A stretch of DNA of 64,000 nucleotides from Paenibacillus illinoisensis NBRC 15959. GTDB taxonomy: Bacteria; Bacillota; Bacilli; Paenibacillales; Paenibacillaceae. The number at the start of each line of letters is the position of its first letter. Position 1 is the stretch's first letter. Below are positions 27,846-36,494 of the stretch, one piece after another. Made by a program: the position numbers and the translations under genes. The notes below the pieces were generated by a model. That model had not been told where the DNA came from. It ran no database searches and saw nothing but the letters and a program-made list of their open reading frames with translations. Where the stretch lies: the NCBI RefSeq assembly GCF_004000925.1, contig NZ_BIME01000004.1, positions 464,327 through 528,326 of the forward strand, given 5' to 3'.

Positions 27846-27888
27846 GCATATATGGAGGTGTTTACTTGGAAGGAAGCACCTTTCTACG

Positions 27889-27930
27889 TAAAAGTCCGAA
27901 ACCGGTTAGCATCGGATTCGGACTTTTTGC
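27889..27930 (+). terminator. Intrinsic terminator after the M20 peptidase
   Basis: AAAAGTCCGAA pairs with TTCGGACTTTT across an ACCGG/TTAGCATCGGA loop, followed by T residues. Confidence 0.85.
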
Positions 27931-27974
27931 GAATTCATGTTATATTTCATGGGAGAAATGAAAGTAAACAAGGA

Positions 27975-28109
27975 TTACTTTCGTCCCGCAATCAGTTCAC
28001 TTAGTTTGGCATCAGGGCCCCATTCACGCAGCCATTGCTTGAGTATAAGCTGGATTTGCCTTGCTTGTCCGACCACATGTACCGATTGAGATGTCACATA
28101 ACTGTTCAT
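27975..28109 (-). CDS. mciZ: MciZ-like inhibitor of FtsZ ring formation
   Basis: 44 residues, read from the minus strand: it starts MNSYVTSQSVHVVGQARQIQ and ends ELIAGRK. The core VHVVGQARQI-x-LILKQW resembles Bacillus MciZ (VVLVGKAWEIRAKLK), a 40-residue SigE-controlled peptide that caps FtsZ filaments in the mother cell. Synteny supports it strongly: mciZ lies next to nudF in Bacillus, and here nudF is the divergent neighbour. CAGGGGGA precedes the ATG by 7 bases. Confidence 0.85.
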   Translation of the reverse strand: MNSYVTSQSVHVVGQARQIQLILKQWLREWGPDAKLSELIAGRK

Positions 28110-28228
28110 TGGATATCCCCCTGATTTGTTTTATATTTCTCGAAAGGCTATAGGCTCACGATATGCCAAAAAACGGGGGATTATACGTATTGGGAATATA
28201 AAATCTTAAAAAGTGGAGTTGATCTCAT

Positions 28229-28813
28229 ATGAATCCTACCAACCAAACGGGCTCTAACCACCCGTCTAATCCCAAGCTCGATGAAGTAACAGTCTCGACG
28301 AAGCCAATCTTTGAAGGAAAAGTCATTTCTCTTCAGGTCGATACGGTCAAGCTGCCTAATGGACAGACAGCTTCACGTGAGATTATCCGTCACCCCGGTG
28401 CGGTAGCAGTACTTGCCTTGAACGGGGATCGCATGCTGGTGGTTGATCAGTATCGTCAGGCGATGGGGCGTACCGAGGTGGAAATACCTGCAGGCAAACT
28501 TGATCCGGGAGAAGAGCCGGAGGTTGCGGCCGCTCGTGAATTACGGGAAGAAACCGGCTATGCAGCCAAGTCGCTGCGTCATCTGCGTTCTTTCTATACA
28601 TCACCTGGTTTCGCAGACGAGATCATTCACTTGTATATTGCCGAGGAGCTCGAAGCCGGAGACATGGCACTGGATGAAGATGAATTTCTCGAAGTATCTG
28701 AAATCACGATTGAGGAAGCGTATCAGCTCATGGATCAGAACCGGATCAGTGATGCCAAAACGATGATGGCTGTGTATGCGTGGGATCTGTACAGAACAAC
28801 AGGGCGGTTTTAA
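28229..28813 (+). CDS. nudF: ADP-ribose pyrophosphatase (Nudix)
   Basis: Hydrolyses ADP-ribose to AMP and ribose-5-phosphate. 194 residues with the Nudix box from about 91 (GKLDPGEEPEVAAARELREETG), i.e. G-x5-E-x7-R-E-x2-E-E-x-G in full. The N-terminal FEGKVISLQVDTVKLPNG part is family-typical. Its stop TAA overlaps the ATG of the next gene (TAATG), indicating coupled translation. Confidence 0.94.
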   Translation: MNPTNQTGSNHPSNPKLDEVTVSTKPIFEGKVISLQVDTVKLPNGQTASREIIRHPGAVAVLALNGDRMLVVDQYRQAMGRTEVEIPAGKLDPGEEPEVAAARELREETGYAAKSLRHLRSFYTSPGFADEIIHLYIAEELEAGDMALDEDEFLEVSEITIEEAYQLMDQNRISDAKTMMAVYAWDLYRTTGRF

Positions 28814-30030
28814 TGATGGCAGATCAGCAGACAACGTCTAACACGTGGGATTCCTGTTACGCAGACCTGCATATCCACATTGGGCGTACGTCCCGCGGTG
28901 AAGCTGTTAAAATCAGTGGCAGCCGGGATCTGACCTTCGAGAATATTGCTCGTGAAGCGTCAGAGCGCAAGGGAATTCATCTGCTCGGCGTCATAGACTG
29001 CCATTCACCAGTGGTACAGATGGATATCGAGCAGCTGCTTGAGACTGGTACGATGTCCGAGCTGAAGGATGGGGGCATTGCCTACCAGGACACCACGATT
29101 CTGCTCGGTACCGAAATCGAGCTGCGCGAACCGGAGATGAGAGAATATCACATGCTGGCCTACTTTCGTGATTTGACAACGATGAAGTCATTTACGGAGT
29201 GGATGCAGCGTTATATGAAAAATGTGAATCTCAGTTCACAACGGGTATATGTCTCATCCCTCGAAATGCAGGCCGAGATAAAAGCCCGTGGCGGGCTCAT
29301 CGTGCCCGCACATGCCTTTACACCTCACAAAGGCATCTATGGCAGCACGTCTCCGCGTATGGCAGATGTGCTGGATACAAGCCTGATTGATGCGGTGGAG
29401 CTGGGATTAAGCTCAGACTCATCTATGGCCAGCTACATTCAGGAGCTTGACCAGTTCCCTTTTCTAACCAATTCGGATGCACACTCCCTTGGTAAAATCG
29501 GACGCGAGTATAATGAGCTGCAGATTGCCCATCCTTCATTTGAAGAATTCAGCATGGCATTGAAGGGGCAGGCTGGAAGAAGTATCAAGGCCAATTACGG
29601 CTTGAACCCGAGGCTTGGCAAATACCACCGCACGTATTGCTCAGCCTGTGGCAGCATCATGGATGAACAGGCGATGTCAGCGGAACGCTGCCCCTATTGC
29701 GGCAGTACGAAGCTGGTGCAGGGCGTTCTGGATCGTATACTTGCCATAGCAGATCGGGAGAGTCCTCAGGTTCCAGAATTCAGGCCACCTTACCACTATC
29801 AGGTACCGCTTGAGTTTATCCCGGGACTGGGCAAGGCAAAGCTGCGTCAGCTTCTGGAACACTTCGGCACCGAAATGAATGTCCTTCATCGGACAAGTGA
29901 AGAGGAGCTTGCGAGTGTTGTAGGACCCGTTCTGGCCAGTCTTATCGTTGCTGCTCGAAATGGTCGACTGGAGTTGTCATCCGGAGGCGGGGGAACCTAT
30001 GGTAAGGTCTCTGGTAAGGAAACGGACTAA
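28813..30030 (+). CDS. Endonuclease Q-like DNA repair nuclease (PHP domain)
   Basis: 405 residues. An N-terminal PHP domain starts CYADLHIHIGRTS and continues with GVIDCHSP, PAHAFTPHKG and NSDAHSLGKIGREYN, all metal-binding motifs. A zinc ribbon follows (CSACG..., CPYCG near 280-300) and then a helix-hairpin-helix region (FIPGLGKAKLRQLLEHFGT near 345). This order is that of EndoQ, which nicks DNA 5' of deaminated bases such as uracil and hypoxanthine. A deamination-repair role is likely; activity is not proven by sequence. Confidence 0.86.
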   Translation: MMADQQTTSNTWDSCYADLHIHIGRTSRGEAVKISGSRDLTFENIAREASERKGIHLLGVIDCHSPVVQMDIEQLLETGTMSELKDGGIAYQDTTILLGTEIELREPEMREYHMLAYFRDLTTMKSFTEWMQRYMKNVNLSSQRVYVSSLEMQAEIKARGGLIVPAHAFTPHKGIYGSTSPRMADVLDTSLIDAVELGLSSDSSMASYIQELDQFPFLTNSDAHSLGKIGREYNELQIAHPSFEEFSMALKGQAGRSIKANYGLNPRLGKYHRTYCSACGSIMDEQAMSAERCPYCGSTKLVQGVLDRILAIADRESPQVPEFRPPYHYQVPLEFIPGLGKAKLRQLLEHFGTEMNVLHRTSEEELASVVGPVLASLIVAARNGRLELSSGGGGTYGKVSGKETD

Positions 30031-30072
30031 GACAGGTAGAAGGGAAGTATAGGGCGCGTATCGGGACAAGGA

Positions 30073-30102
30073 GTCATACCCACGTACTTCGGTTCATAGA
30101 AT
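30073..30102 (+). promoter_or_regulatory. Possible SigE promoter before spoIIM
   Basis: TCATACC, then 14 bases, then CATAGAAT, similar to the SigE pattern KMATATT-N14-CATACANT. spoIIM is a SigE gene in Bacillus, so position and pattern agree, but several bases deviate. Confidence 0.4.
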
Positions 30103-30163
30103 GACTGTGTGGATTTCTTAGAGATCCTGCAGCATGATAACCGGAAAGGGGACCCGTTCCTGT

Positions 30164-30793
30164 ATGCGTTCTTCCTACTTCACGTTCAAAGGTCAAACCT
30201 CGTTATATGTATTTGTAGCTGTCTTGTTTCTGGTCGGTGTCATTTTTGGCGCCTTGATGGTTAATGCCCTGTCTCTTGAACAGCGTCAGGATCTGGAGGG
30301 CTATCTGGGCAATTTTTTCATGACAGTCCAGCACAGCGGGCAGATCGTCGAATCCGGAACCTATTGGGATATAGCGATACTACATCTGAAATGGGTTGGA
30401 CTTATCTGGATACTGGGCCTGTCCGTCATCGGATTGCCGGGTATATTGGTTTTGGATTTTCTAAAAGGAGTGCTGATCGGATTTACCGTTGGATATCTCG
30501 TCGGACAGTATTCCTGGAAAGGGCTACTGTTTGCCCTGGTATCCGTCGCGCCGCATAATTTGTTCGTCATTCCGGTATTGCTGATCTGCAGTGTGTCGGC
30601 CATGACCTTTTCCTTATATATCATTCGGAATCGTGTACTCATGCAGCGGGCGCCGGGTGGACAAAGGCCGTTTGCCTCTTATGTGCTGCTGACACTGGTT
30701 ATGGCTGGACTGCTGTTAGGCGTCGCGTCTTTTGAAACTTGGGTAACACCTGCGATGATGCGCTGGGTAACGCCAATGCTGCTCCCGGCGTAG
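30164..30793 (+). CDS. spoIIM: Stage II sporulation protein M
   Basis: About 209-residue integral membrane protein that, with SpoIID and SpoIIP, forms the peptidoglycan-degrading engulfment machine in the mother cell membrane. There are about five hydrophobic segments, with the first after MRSSYFTFKGQTSLY. The conserved LHLKWVGLIWILGLSVIGLP and SWKGLLFALVSVAPHNLF regions are present. The frame opens at 30134; GGAAAGGGGAC favours ATG 30164. It precedes fur as in Bacillus. Confidence 0.93.
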   Translation: MRSSYFTFKGQTSLYVFVAVLFLVGVIFGALMVNALSLEQRQDLEGYLGNFFMTVQHSGQIVESGTYWDIAILHLKWVGLIWILGLSVIGLPGILVLDFLKGVLIGFTVGYLVGQYSWKGLLFALVSVAPHNLFVIPVLLICSVSAMTFSLYIIRNRVLMQRAPGGQRPFASYVLLTLVMAGLLLGVASFETWVTPAMMRWVTPMLLPA

Positions 30794-30817
30794 CGCCGTA
30801 ACGGACAGTGTAAAATG

Positions 30818-30847
30818 TTGACTTTAATTACGCACTCCCCCTATAAT
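30818..30847 (+). promoter_or_regulatory. SigA-type promoter of fur
   Basis: TTGACT, 18-base spacer, TATAAT, about 55 bases before the fur ATG. The hexamers match consensus at 5/6 and 6/6. Confidence 0.75.
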
Positions 30848-30901
30848 GAAAGAAGTGGGTTAAGTTGCAGTGTGCAGTGATTTCCTAGGGGGAGGGAGAA
30901 A

Positions 30902-31369
30902 ATGGAAGCACGGATCGATAAAATTAAGCAGCAACTACAGTCCCAAGGTTATAAATTAACGCCCCAGCGGGAAGCCACCGTAAGAGTACTTCTTGAGAAT
31001 GAAGAAGATCATCTGAGTGCGGAAGACGTATTCATGCTCGTTAAAGAAAAAGCTCCCGAAATCGGTCTGGCAACCGTGTACCGTACCCTCGAACTGCTGA
31101 GTGAGCTGCATGTTGTAGAGAAAATCAACTTCGGCGACGGTGTAGCGCGTTATGATCTGCGCGGAGATACATCCAAGCATCACCATCATCACTTAATTTG
31201 CGTTCAATGCGGAAGTATGGATGAAATACGTGAAGACTGGCTTGGACCGCTTGAAGAGCGTCTGGAGCGGGAATTTAACTTTTCGGTAGTAGATCACCGA
31301 CTGGATTTTCATGGGATTTGTTATCGTTGCAAAGCTAAAAATGACCAGAAGCCCAAAGATGAAGAATAA
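30902..31369 (+). CDS. fur: Ferric uptake regulator Fur
   Basis: 155-residue iron-dependent repressor. The winged helix runs over residues 10-85 (LTPQREATVRVLLE, GLATVYRTLELL), and the dimer domain carries the SKHHHHHLICVQCG metal site near 95-107 and a second CYRC pair at the end, the usual structural zinc cysteines. Position after spoIIM matches Bacillus fur rather than perR or zur, though Fur-family members are hard to separate by sequence alone. It would act on the three Fur boxes at 12.4-14.6 kb. Confidence 0.92.
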   Translation: MEARIDKIKQQLQSQGYKLTPQREATVRVLLENEEDHLSAEDVFMLVKEKAPEIGLATVYRTLELLSELHVVEKINFGDGVARYDLRGDTSKHHHHHLICVQCGSMDEIREDWLGPLEERLEREFNFSVVDHRLDFHGICYRCKAKNDQKPKDEE

Positions 31370-31383
31370 CATAGCATATCTTC

Positions 31384-31420
31384 AAGCTCTCACCGGCGGT
31401 TTTGACGGGAGAGCTTTTTT
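31384..31420 (+). terminator. Intrinsic terminator of fur
   Basis: AGCTCTC pairs with GAGAGCT around a 17-base loop, followed by six T. Confidence 0.85.
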
Positions 31421-31536
31421 GGTCCAGTACATGATGTGAGGTTATCTCTGATGTCATCTCAAATGTCATATTCCTGCGTTTGTCGTCATACCCTGATTCT
31501 AGATGAATTGGATTCAAACCAGGAGGGGGACAACCC

Positions 31537-31779
31537 ATGATTATTTCACTGCGCCAAGGGCTTCGTTTTATACGATTTATTATAGTTTTTGCAGGATTGG
31601 TTTATCTGTTCTATCATGTTCTGGATTTGTTCAACGGCTGGATCTCACCTGTGGATCAGTATCAGATGCCCACAGGAAATGCAGTCAAAGTCTTTCAGGA
31701 GACGGTTTGGCCAGGCAATGGAGAAGCACGTCTTACGCTGGCGGAGAGACTCCGTTTGTTTTATTGGTATGGGGAGTAG
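31537..31779 (+). CDS. DUF4227 small membrane protein (YqzK-like)
   Basis: 80 residues with one N-terminal transmembrane helix (about 9-30) and a C-terminal LAERLRLFYWYGE signature seen in the DUF4227/YqzK family, which lies between fur and xerD in Bacillus too. The ribosome site AGGAGGGGGAC is strong. Function unknown. Confidence 0.85.
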   Translation: MIISLRQGLRFIRFIIVFAGLVYLFYHVLDLFNGWISPVDQYQMPTGNAVKVFQETVWPGNGEARLTLAERLRLFYWYGE

Positions 31780-31853
31780 TCCGGACAGCCAGGGATGCAA
31801 ATACGGAAGCAGGTTGCCAGTTTGGCAATGCTGTCAGATGAGGAGCGTTGTAC

Positions 31854-32744
31854 ATGAGACAGACGATACACCCCTATGCCTTATACTTGGAAGAAGATAA
31901 AGGGATGTCAAGCAGTACGCTGGAGTCGTATCTTCGGGACGTGGACAAGTTCATCGAATTTGCAGATAAGGAATACGGTATTCGTGAGGCAGGGCAGGTG
32001 CGTCGTACTCATGTTATCTTGTTTATCGGCAAGCTGAAGCAGGCGGGGCGTGCCAATGCGACCATTGCTCGCAGCGTGGTATCCTTGCGTTCCTATTTTC
32101 ATTTTTTAATGCGCCGTGGCGAGATTCTGCAGGACCCAACGTTTGATGTCGAGGCTCCGAAAGCGGACAAAACGCCGCCACAGGTATTAACGGTGGATGA
32201 AATTGAACTCCTTCTGGCCTCGCCCGATACTCGCTCTGCCCAAGGGGTGCGTGATCGTGCCATGCTTGAGCTTTTGTATGCTACCGGTATTCGGGTCTCG
32301 GAATTGATCGCACTGGATATACGGGATGTTCAACCGGGCATGCGGTTTATTCGCTGCGGAGGTGCAGGCAAAGAACGGATTCTGCCGATTGGCGCACCGG
32401 CAGCACATTGGGCAAGTGTGTATGTTAACGATTTTCGTAACCACCTGCTCAAAACAGACTCGGACGAGCAAGCCCTGTTCGTCAACGTGTCCGGAAGACG
32501 TTTAACCCGCCAGGGCTTCTGGAAGCTGCTCAAAAAAGCGGCGATGGATGCAGGGATTTCAGAAGAGATTACGCCGCACACGCTGCGCCATTCCTTTGCG
32601 GCCCACCTGATTGCTAGCGGGGCGGATACTCGTGCAGTACAGGACATGCTGGGCCATGTGGAGCAGGCAGGACAACAATATGGGAATCATGGCCGCAAAA
32701 CGATGAAGGAGATCTATGAAACTCATCATCCGCGAGCAAAATAA
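31854..32744 (+). CDS. xerD: Site-specific tyrosine recombinase XerD
   Basis: With XerC resolves chromosome dimers at dif. About 296 residues: an N-terminal SAM-like domain (YALYLEEDKGMSSSTLESYLRDV) and a catalytic domain with the Arg of LLYATGIRVSELIAL, the HTLRHSFAAHLIASGAD box and the final region MLGHVEQAGQQYGNHGRKTMKEIYETHHPRAK. Where most XerD proteins read LGHxxISTTQIYTH, this one has VEQAGQQYGNHGRKTMKEIYETHH. The catalytic tyrosine can be assigned to either Tyr of that segment, so the C-terminus is unusual. TTG 31848 is an alternative start. Confidence 0.92.
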   Translation: MRQTIHPYALYLEEDKGMSSSTLESYLRDVDKFIEFADKEYGIREAGQVRRTHVILFIGKLKQAGRANATIARSVVSLRSYFHFLMRRGEILQDPTFDVEAPKADKTPPQVLTVDEIELLLASPDTRSAQGVRDRAMLELLYATGIRVSELIALDIRDVQPGMRFIRCGGAGKERILPIGAPAAHWASVYVNDFRNHLLKTDSDEQALFVNVSGRRLTRQGFWKLLKKAAMDAGISEEITPHTLRHSFAAHLIASGADTRAVQDMLGHVEQAGQQYGNHGRKTMKEIYETHHPRAK

Positions 32745-32926
32745 TTGGCTTTAACGCTAAAAGTTCAATAATAGATGCGGAACATATAGCTGATTTAGGA
32801 TAAAATAAACTGTACACATCTAAACGCCGTTATACATAAGCGAGTGCATCGGTCAGGAGGAATATACCTGAACGATGCATCTAGCTGACATAGACGGAAG
32901 TTTCAACTCAAGGGGGAACATTTGAA

Positions 32927-33751
32927 ATGACAGCATTAAATCAACAAATGATTCAGGAAGCTGCTTCTTACATTCAAAGCAAAAGCTCCATCAAGCCGGA
33001 AGTCGGTTTGATTTTGGGTTCGGGTCTTGGCATTCTGGCCGATCTGATCGAAGATGGCGTAAGTATTGCCTATCAGGATATTCCTCACTTCCCGGTCTCC
33101 ACGGTAGAAGGGCATGAAGGGGAATTGCTGGTCGGCACCATTAAAGGCCGTCCGGTTGTTATGATGAAAGGCCGGTTCCATATGTACGAAGGATATGGCC
33201 CCGAGCTTACAGCGTTTCCTGTACGTGTCATGAAAGAACTGGGTGTATCTTCACTGCTCGTAACCAACGCGGCCGGCGGTGTGAACACTTCGTACGAGCC
33301 AGGCGATCTGATGCTGATCTCGGATCACTTGAATATGACAGGCAAAAATCCGTTGATCGGGCCTAATGACCCGGCTATGGGCGTGCGCTTCCCTGACCTA
33401 TCTGAAGCCTACAGCCGCCGTCTGCGCGGGCTGGCGAAAGATACAGCGGCTTCGCAAGGTTTTAATGTGCGTGAAGGTGTATACGCAGGCTTGCTGGGTC
33501 CTAACTATGAGACACCTGCTGAGATCGTGATGCTGCGTACGCTGGGTGCAGACGCGGTGGGGATGTCTACGGTATCCGAGGTTATTGTGGCACGTCATGC
33601 GGGTCTGGAAGTGCTCGGCATTTCCTGCATCAGTAACATGGCAGCCGGAATTCTTGATCAGCCGTTGTCCCATGATGAGGTCATGGAAACGACTGAGCGT
33701 GTTCGTGAATCATTCCTTGCGCTTGTTCTAGCCGTCATTCCGCAAATGTAA
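32927..33751 (+). CDS. punA: Purine nucleoside phosphorylase (type I)
   Basis: Phosphorolyses guanosine and inosine nucleosides in salvage. 274 residues with GLILGSGLG (phosphate loop) near 28, FPVSTVEGHEGELLVG near 53, TNAAGGVN near 111 and the GPNYETPAEI, VGMSTVSEVIVARH and SNMAAG motifs of the trimeric class. The Bacillus locus has drm (deoB) between xerD and this gene; it is absent here. AGGGGGAAC is the ribosome site. Confidence 0.94.
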   Translation: MTALNQQMIQEAASYIQSKSSIKPEVGLILGSGLGILADLIEDGVSIAYQDIPHFPVSTVEGHEGELLVGTIKGRPVVMMKGRFHMYEGYGPELTAFPVRVMKELGVSSLLVTNAAGGVNTSYEPGDLMLISDHLNMTGKNPLIGPNDPAMGVRFPDLSEAYSRRLRGLAKDTAASQGFNVREGVYAGLLGPNYETPAEIVMLRTLGADAVGMSTVSEVIVARHAGLEVLGISCISNMAAGILDQPLSHDEVMETTERVRESFLALVLAVIPQM

Positions 33752-33766
33752 AACGTAAGCTTCATT

Positions 33767-33817
33767 AAGACAACCTATGGTGGTCCTTGGGATCATTCAA
33801 GAGGTTGTCTTTTTTTA
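33767..33817 (+). terminator. Intrinsic terminator of punA
   Basis: AAGACAACCT pairs with AGGTTGTCTT, followed by seven or more T. Confidence 0.9.
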
Positions 33818-33938
33818 TTTTTTTTACAAAAAAGTGAAATTCAGAAAATATAGAAAGAGTAACATGAAAATGTTCTGCCTAAGGAAAAATCATTCAGTGG
33901 AGTTATAACGATCTATATGTGATGTAAGGAGGTTTGAT

Positions 33939-34160
33939 ATGAATATTGACCGTCTTATCGGAGTCATACATATTGGAGTGCTGCTGCTGCTTTTCTTTGT
34001 TAAAACGAATATTGCGTTTTTGGCTGCCAGCATCATTATCGTTTTAATCATGATCTATCAAACCTATACCTCTCCGACAAAGTGGAACATCCGTATATCT
34101 GTCGTATTAACTTCGTTTCTTATCTTCTGGAATATCTATTCATGGGATTTAGGGGGATGA
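33939..34160 (+). CDS. Small three-helix membrane protein, unknown
   Basis: 73 residues that are nearly all hydrophobic: helices about 5-21, 26-44 and 51-68, split by a short polar loop (TYTSPTKWN). A strong AAGGAGG precedes the ATG. It lies alone between the punA terminator and the dacF gene. No family recognised. Confidence 0.65.
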   Translation: MNIDRLIGVIHIGVLLLLFFVKTNIAFLAASIIIVLIMIYQTYTSPTKWNIRISVVLTSFLIFWNIYSWDLGG

Positions 34161-34188
34161 TTCCCTCTTAAAGTATCGTGGGTAACTT

Positions 34189-34222
34189 ACGTGTTCTCTC
34201 TTCAGTAGGGGCACGTTTTTTT
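34189..34222 (+). terminator. Probable terminator after the small membrane gene
   Basis: ACGTG pairs with CACGT with additional wobble pairs in the loop, followed by seven T. Confidence 0.6.
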
Positions 34223-34359
34223 GTGCATTTGTTTGAGAATAGAAAAAGTTCGGGAAATCATTCATGGGATGGAATAATTTACTGTAAACGCGCCGACAAT
34301 GATTAGCAGTACATGCATGGAGCATGCAGTAAGCAAGTCATTTGAGGAGGTTAACCCTA

Positions 34360-35535
34360 GTGAAGAAACGAATAATGGCATCGTTCATGACCCTATGTAT
34401 TTTGCTACCCCTTATGGCATCAACAGTGCTGGCTGAAGAAGCACCCAAAACGGCAGGGGGGACAGATCTTGCCCCGTCAGCTCGTTCTGCCATTTTGATG
34501 GATGCCGATACGGGGACAGTTATTTTTGAGAAAAACAGTCATGATCAGCTGCCTCCGGCGAGTATTACAAAGATTATGACCATGCTGCTGACGATCGAAG
34601 CCATTGATTCCGGCAAGCTGAAGCTGACGGATAAGGTGAGAGCGAGTGAATATGCTGCATCCATGGGTGGTTCACAGATTTTCCTCGAACCTGGCGAAGA
34701 GATGACTGTCGATGACATGTTGAAAGGAATCGCCATGGCTTCCGGTAATGATGCATCTGTTGCGATGGCAGAGAAAATTGCCGGATCAGAAGAAGCTTTT
34801 GTACAGCTGATGAATGAACGGGCGAAAGAGCTCGGCATGAAAGATACTCACTTTGCCAATTGTAACGGACTGCCAGTGGAGAATCATTATTCTTCCGCAC
34901 ATGACATTGCGCTGATGAGCCGTGAACTGCTGAAACATTCAGGCATTACGAAATACACAGGAGCATACCAGGACTACCTTCGTAAAGATACGGAAAAGCC
35001 CTTCTGGCTGGTGAATACCAATAAACTGGTCCGTTTCTACTCAGGCGCAGACGGTCTGAAAACGGGTTATACATCAGAAGCCAAATTCTGCTTGTCGGCT
35101 ACCGCTATGAAGGACGGACTGCGTACGGTTGCAGTAGTGCTGGGTGAACCGAATACGAAAACTCGAAATGCTGAAGTGTCTTCGATGTTCGACTATGCGT
35201 TCGGACAATACACAATGAAACCTTTGTACAAAGCAGGGGATCAGCTCGGCAGTCTGAAAATTGAAAAAGGGGAAGTCGCTGAGCTGCCGCTGACGGCTAC
35301 GCAAAATTATAGTGTGCTGATGCGCAAAGGCGCCAAATCCGATGAGTTCCGCCATGAGCTGTTAATGGCAAAAGAAGTGAAAGCACCCGTCAAGGCTGGT
35401 CAGAGCGTAGGCAAGCTTGTCGTGTACCAAGGAAACGAGGTCATCAAGGAGTTCGATATCCAGGCCCCTCAGGATGTGAATAAAGCTGGATGGTGGAAGC
35501 TGTTTAAACGAACAACATCGAACCTGTTTGATTAA
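34360..35535 (+). CDS. dacF: Penicillin-binding D-alanyl-D-alanine carboxypeptidase DacF
   Basis: Forespore-type low-molecular-weight PBP that trims peptidoglycan stems in the cortex or germ-cell wall. About 391 residues with a signal peptide ending near VLAEE, the SxxK motif in ASITKIM near residue 68, SGNDAS near 128, and KTG in GLKTGYTSEAK near 235. A C-terminal amphipathic segment would hold it on the membrane. GTG 34360 with GAGGAGG is preferred over the ATG at 34342. In Bacillus dacF precedes spoIIA and is read by SigF, as the gene order here also shows. Confidence 0.94.
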   Translation: MKKRIMASFMTLCILLPLMASTVLAEEAPKTAGGTDLAPSARSAILMDADTGTVIFEKNSHDQLPPASITKIMTMLLTIEAIDSGKLKLTDKVRASEYAASMGGSQIFLEPGEEMTVDDMLKGIAMASGNDASVAMAEKIAGSEEAFVQLMNERAKELGMKDTHFANCNGLPVENHYSSAHDIALMSRELLKHSGITKYTGAYQDYLRKDTEKPFWLVNTNKLVRFYSGADGLKTGYTSEAKFCLSATAMKDGLRTVAVVLGEPNTKTRNAEVSSMFDYAFGQYTMKPLYKAGDQLGSLKIEKGEVAELPLTATQNYSVLMRKGAKSDEFRHELLMAKEVKAPVKAGQSVGKLVVYQGNEVIKEFDIQAPQDVNKAGWWKLFKRTTSNLFD

Positions 35536-35605
35536 ACGCGATTTGCGCGTTCTGCATACATTCCTTGAACGTATTTTGTAGTTAAATAGGGGTTTTCTTC
35601 TAGTT

Positions 35606-35646
35606 TTGTCGGGGGGCAGGAAAAGCCTTCGGAAACGTAGAAATCC
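35606..35646 (+). promoter_or_regulatory. SigH-type promoter of the spoIIA operon
   Basis: AGGAAAA (35618-35624), 12 bases, then GTAGAAATC, fits SigH (AGGAWWW-N11/12-RNNGAATWW) with one core mismatch. TGTCGGG at 35607-35613 matches the 0A box TGNCGAA at 5 of 7 and lies just upstream, as expected for Spo0A~P activation. The spoIIA operon is SigH/Spo0A-driven in Bacillus. Confidence 0.55.
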
Positions 35647-35677
35647 TTGTTCAAGACTGGGAGGAGAGTGAGCAAAC

Positions 35678-36031
35678 GTGAACTTGCATGTGGAAATGGA
35701 ACATCACCGCGGGATTCTGATTGTGCGATTATCCGGGGAGCTGGATCACCATACAGCCGATATGGTTCGAATGCAAATGGATGAGGCCATCCAACGCAGA
35801 CAGTGTGAACATCTGGTGCTTAGCCTGAAAGATCTTCAATTCATGGACAGTTCGGGTCTGGGTGTCATATTGGGCAGATACAAACTCATTAAAAATAAAG
35901 GCGGCAAGATGGTTGTATGTGATGTTAATCCGCCGGTCTATCGTTTGCTGGAAATGTCGGGTTTGTTCAAGATCATGCCGATTTACGAAAATGAGGGAAC
36001 AGCTCTCTCGGGTCTGGAGGTCGTCTCATGA
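35678..36031 (+). CDS. spoIIAA: Anti-sigma F factor antagonist SpoIIAA
   Basis: STAS-domain protein of 117 residues. The phosphorylatable serine is in [18 protein letters not shown], Ser58 or Ser59. Unphosphorylated SpoIIAA frees SigF from SpoIIAB in the forespore. Its stop overlaps the spoIIAB start (ATGA), so the pair is translated together. Confidence 0.96.
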   Translation: MNLHVEMEHHRGILIVRLSGELDHHTADMVRMQMDEAIQRRQCEHLVLSLKDLQFMDSSGLGVILGRYKLIKNKGGKMVVCDVNPPVYRLLEMSGLFKIMPIYENEGTALSGLEVVS

Positions 36032-36483
36032 GTGAAGGTACGGGAACAAATTTCATGAATTTGCAATTTGCGGCCAAGTCGGAGAACGAATCGTTCGCAA
36101 GGGTGACTGTCGCGGCATTTATCTCCCAGCTTGATCCCACAATGGACGAGCTCAGCGATTTGAAGACGGTTGTCTCGGAAGCCGTGACGAACAGTATCAT
36201 CCACGGGTATAACAACAATCCCGAGGGTGTCGTGTCCATTCAGGCGCAAATTCGCGAAGACATGATTACAATTATTGTGGAAGATCGCGGAGAAGGAATT
36301 GAAGACCTGGAACTGGCCAAACAGCCGCTATATACGTCCAAACCCGAACTTGAGCGGTCGGGCATGGGCTTCACCATTATGGAAAACTTCATGGATGAAT
36401 TCGAAGTCAGCAGCGAGCCCGGCAGAGGCACCTCCATCAAGATGAAGAAGAGGATTGAATCCAAGAAAGCAATGTATAATTAG
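36028..36483 (+). CDS. spoIIAB: Anti-sigma F factor/kinase SpoIIAB
   Basis: GHKL-type kinase that binds SigF or phosphorylates SpoIIAA. 151 residues with the N box [11 protein letters not shown] near 51, G1 box [10 protein letters not shown] near 88, and the G2 region [16 protein letters not shown] near 111. Starts within the end of spoIIAA. Confidence 0.96.
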   Translation: MSEGTGTNFMNLQFAAKSENESFARVTVAAFISQLDPTMDELSDLKTVVSEAVTNSIIHGYNNNPEGVVSIQAQIREDMITIIVEDRGEGIEDLELAKQPLYTSKPELERSGMGFTIMENFMDEFEVSSEPGRGTSIKMKKRIESKKAMYN

Positions 36484-36494
36484 GGGTTGGTCTA

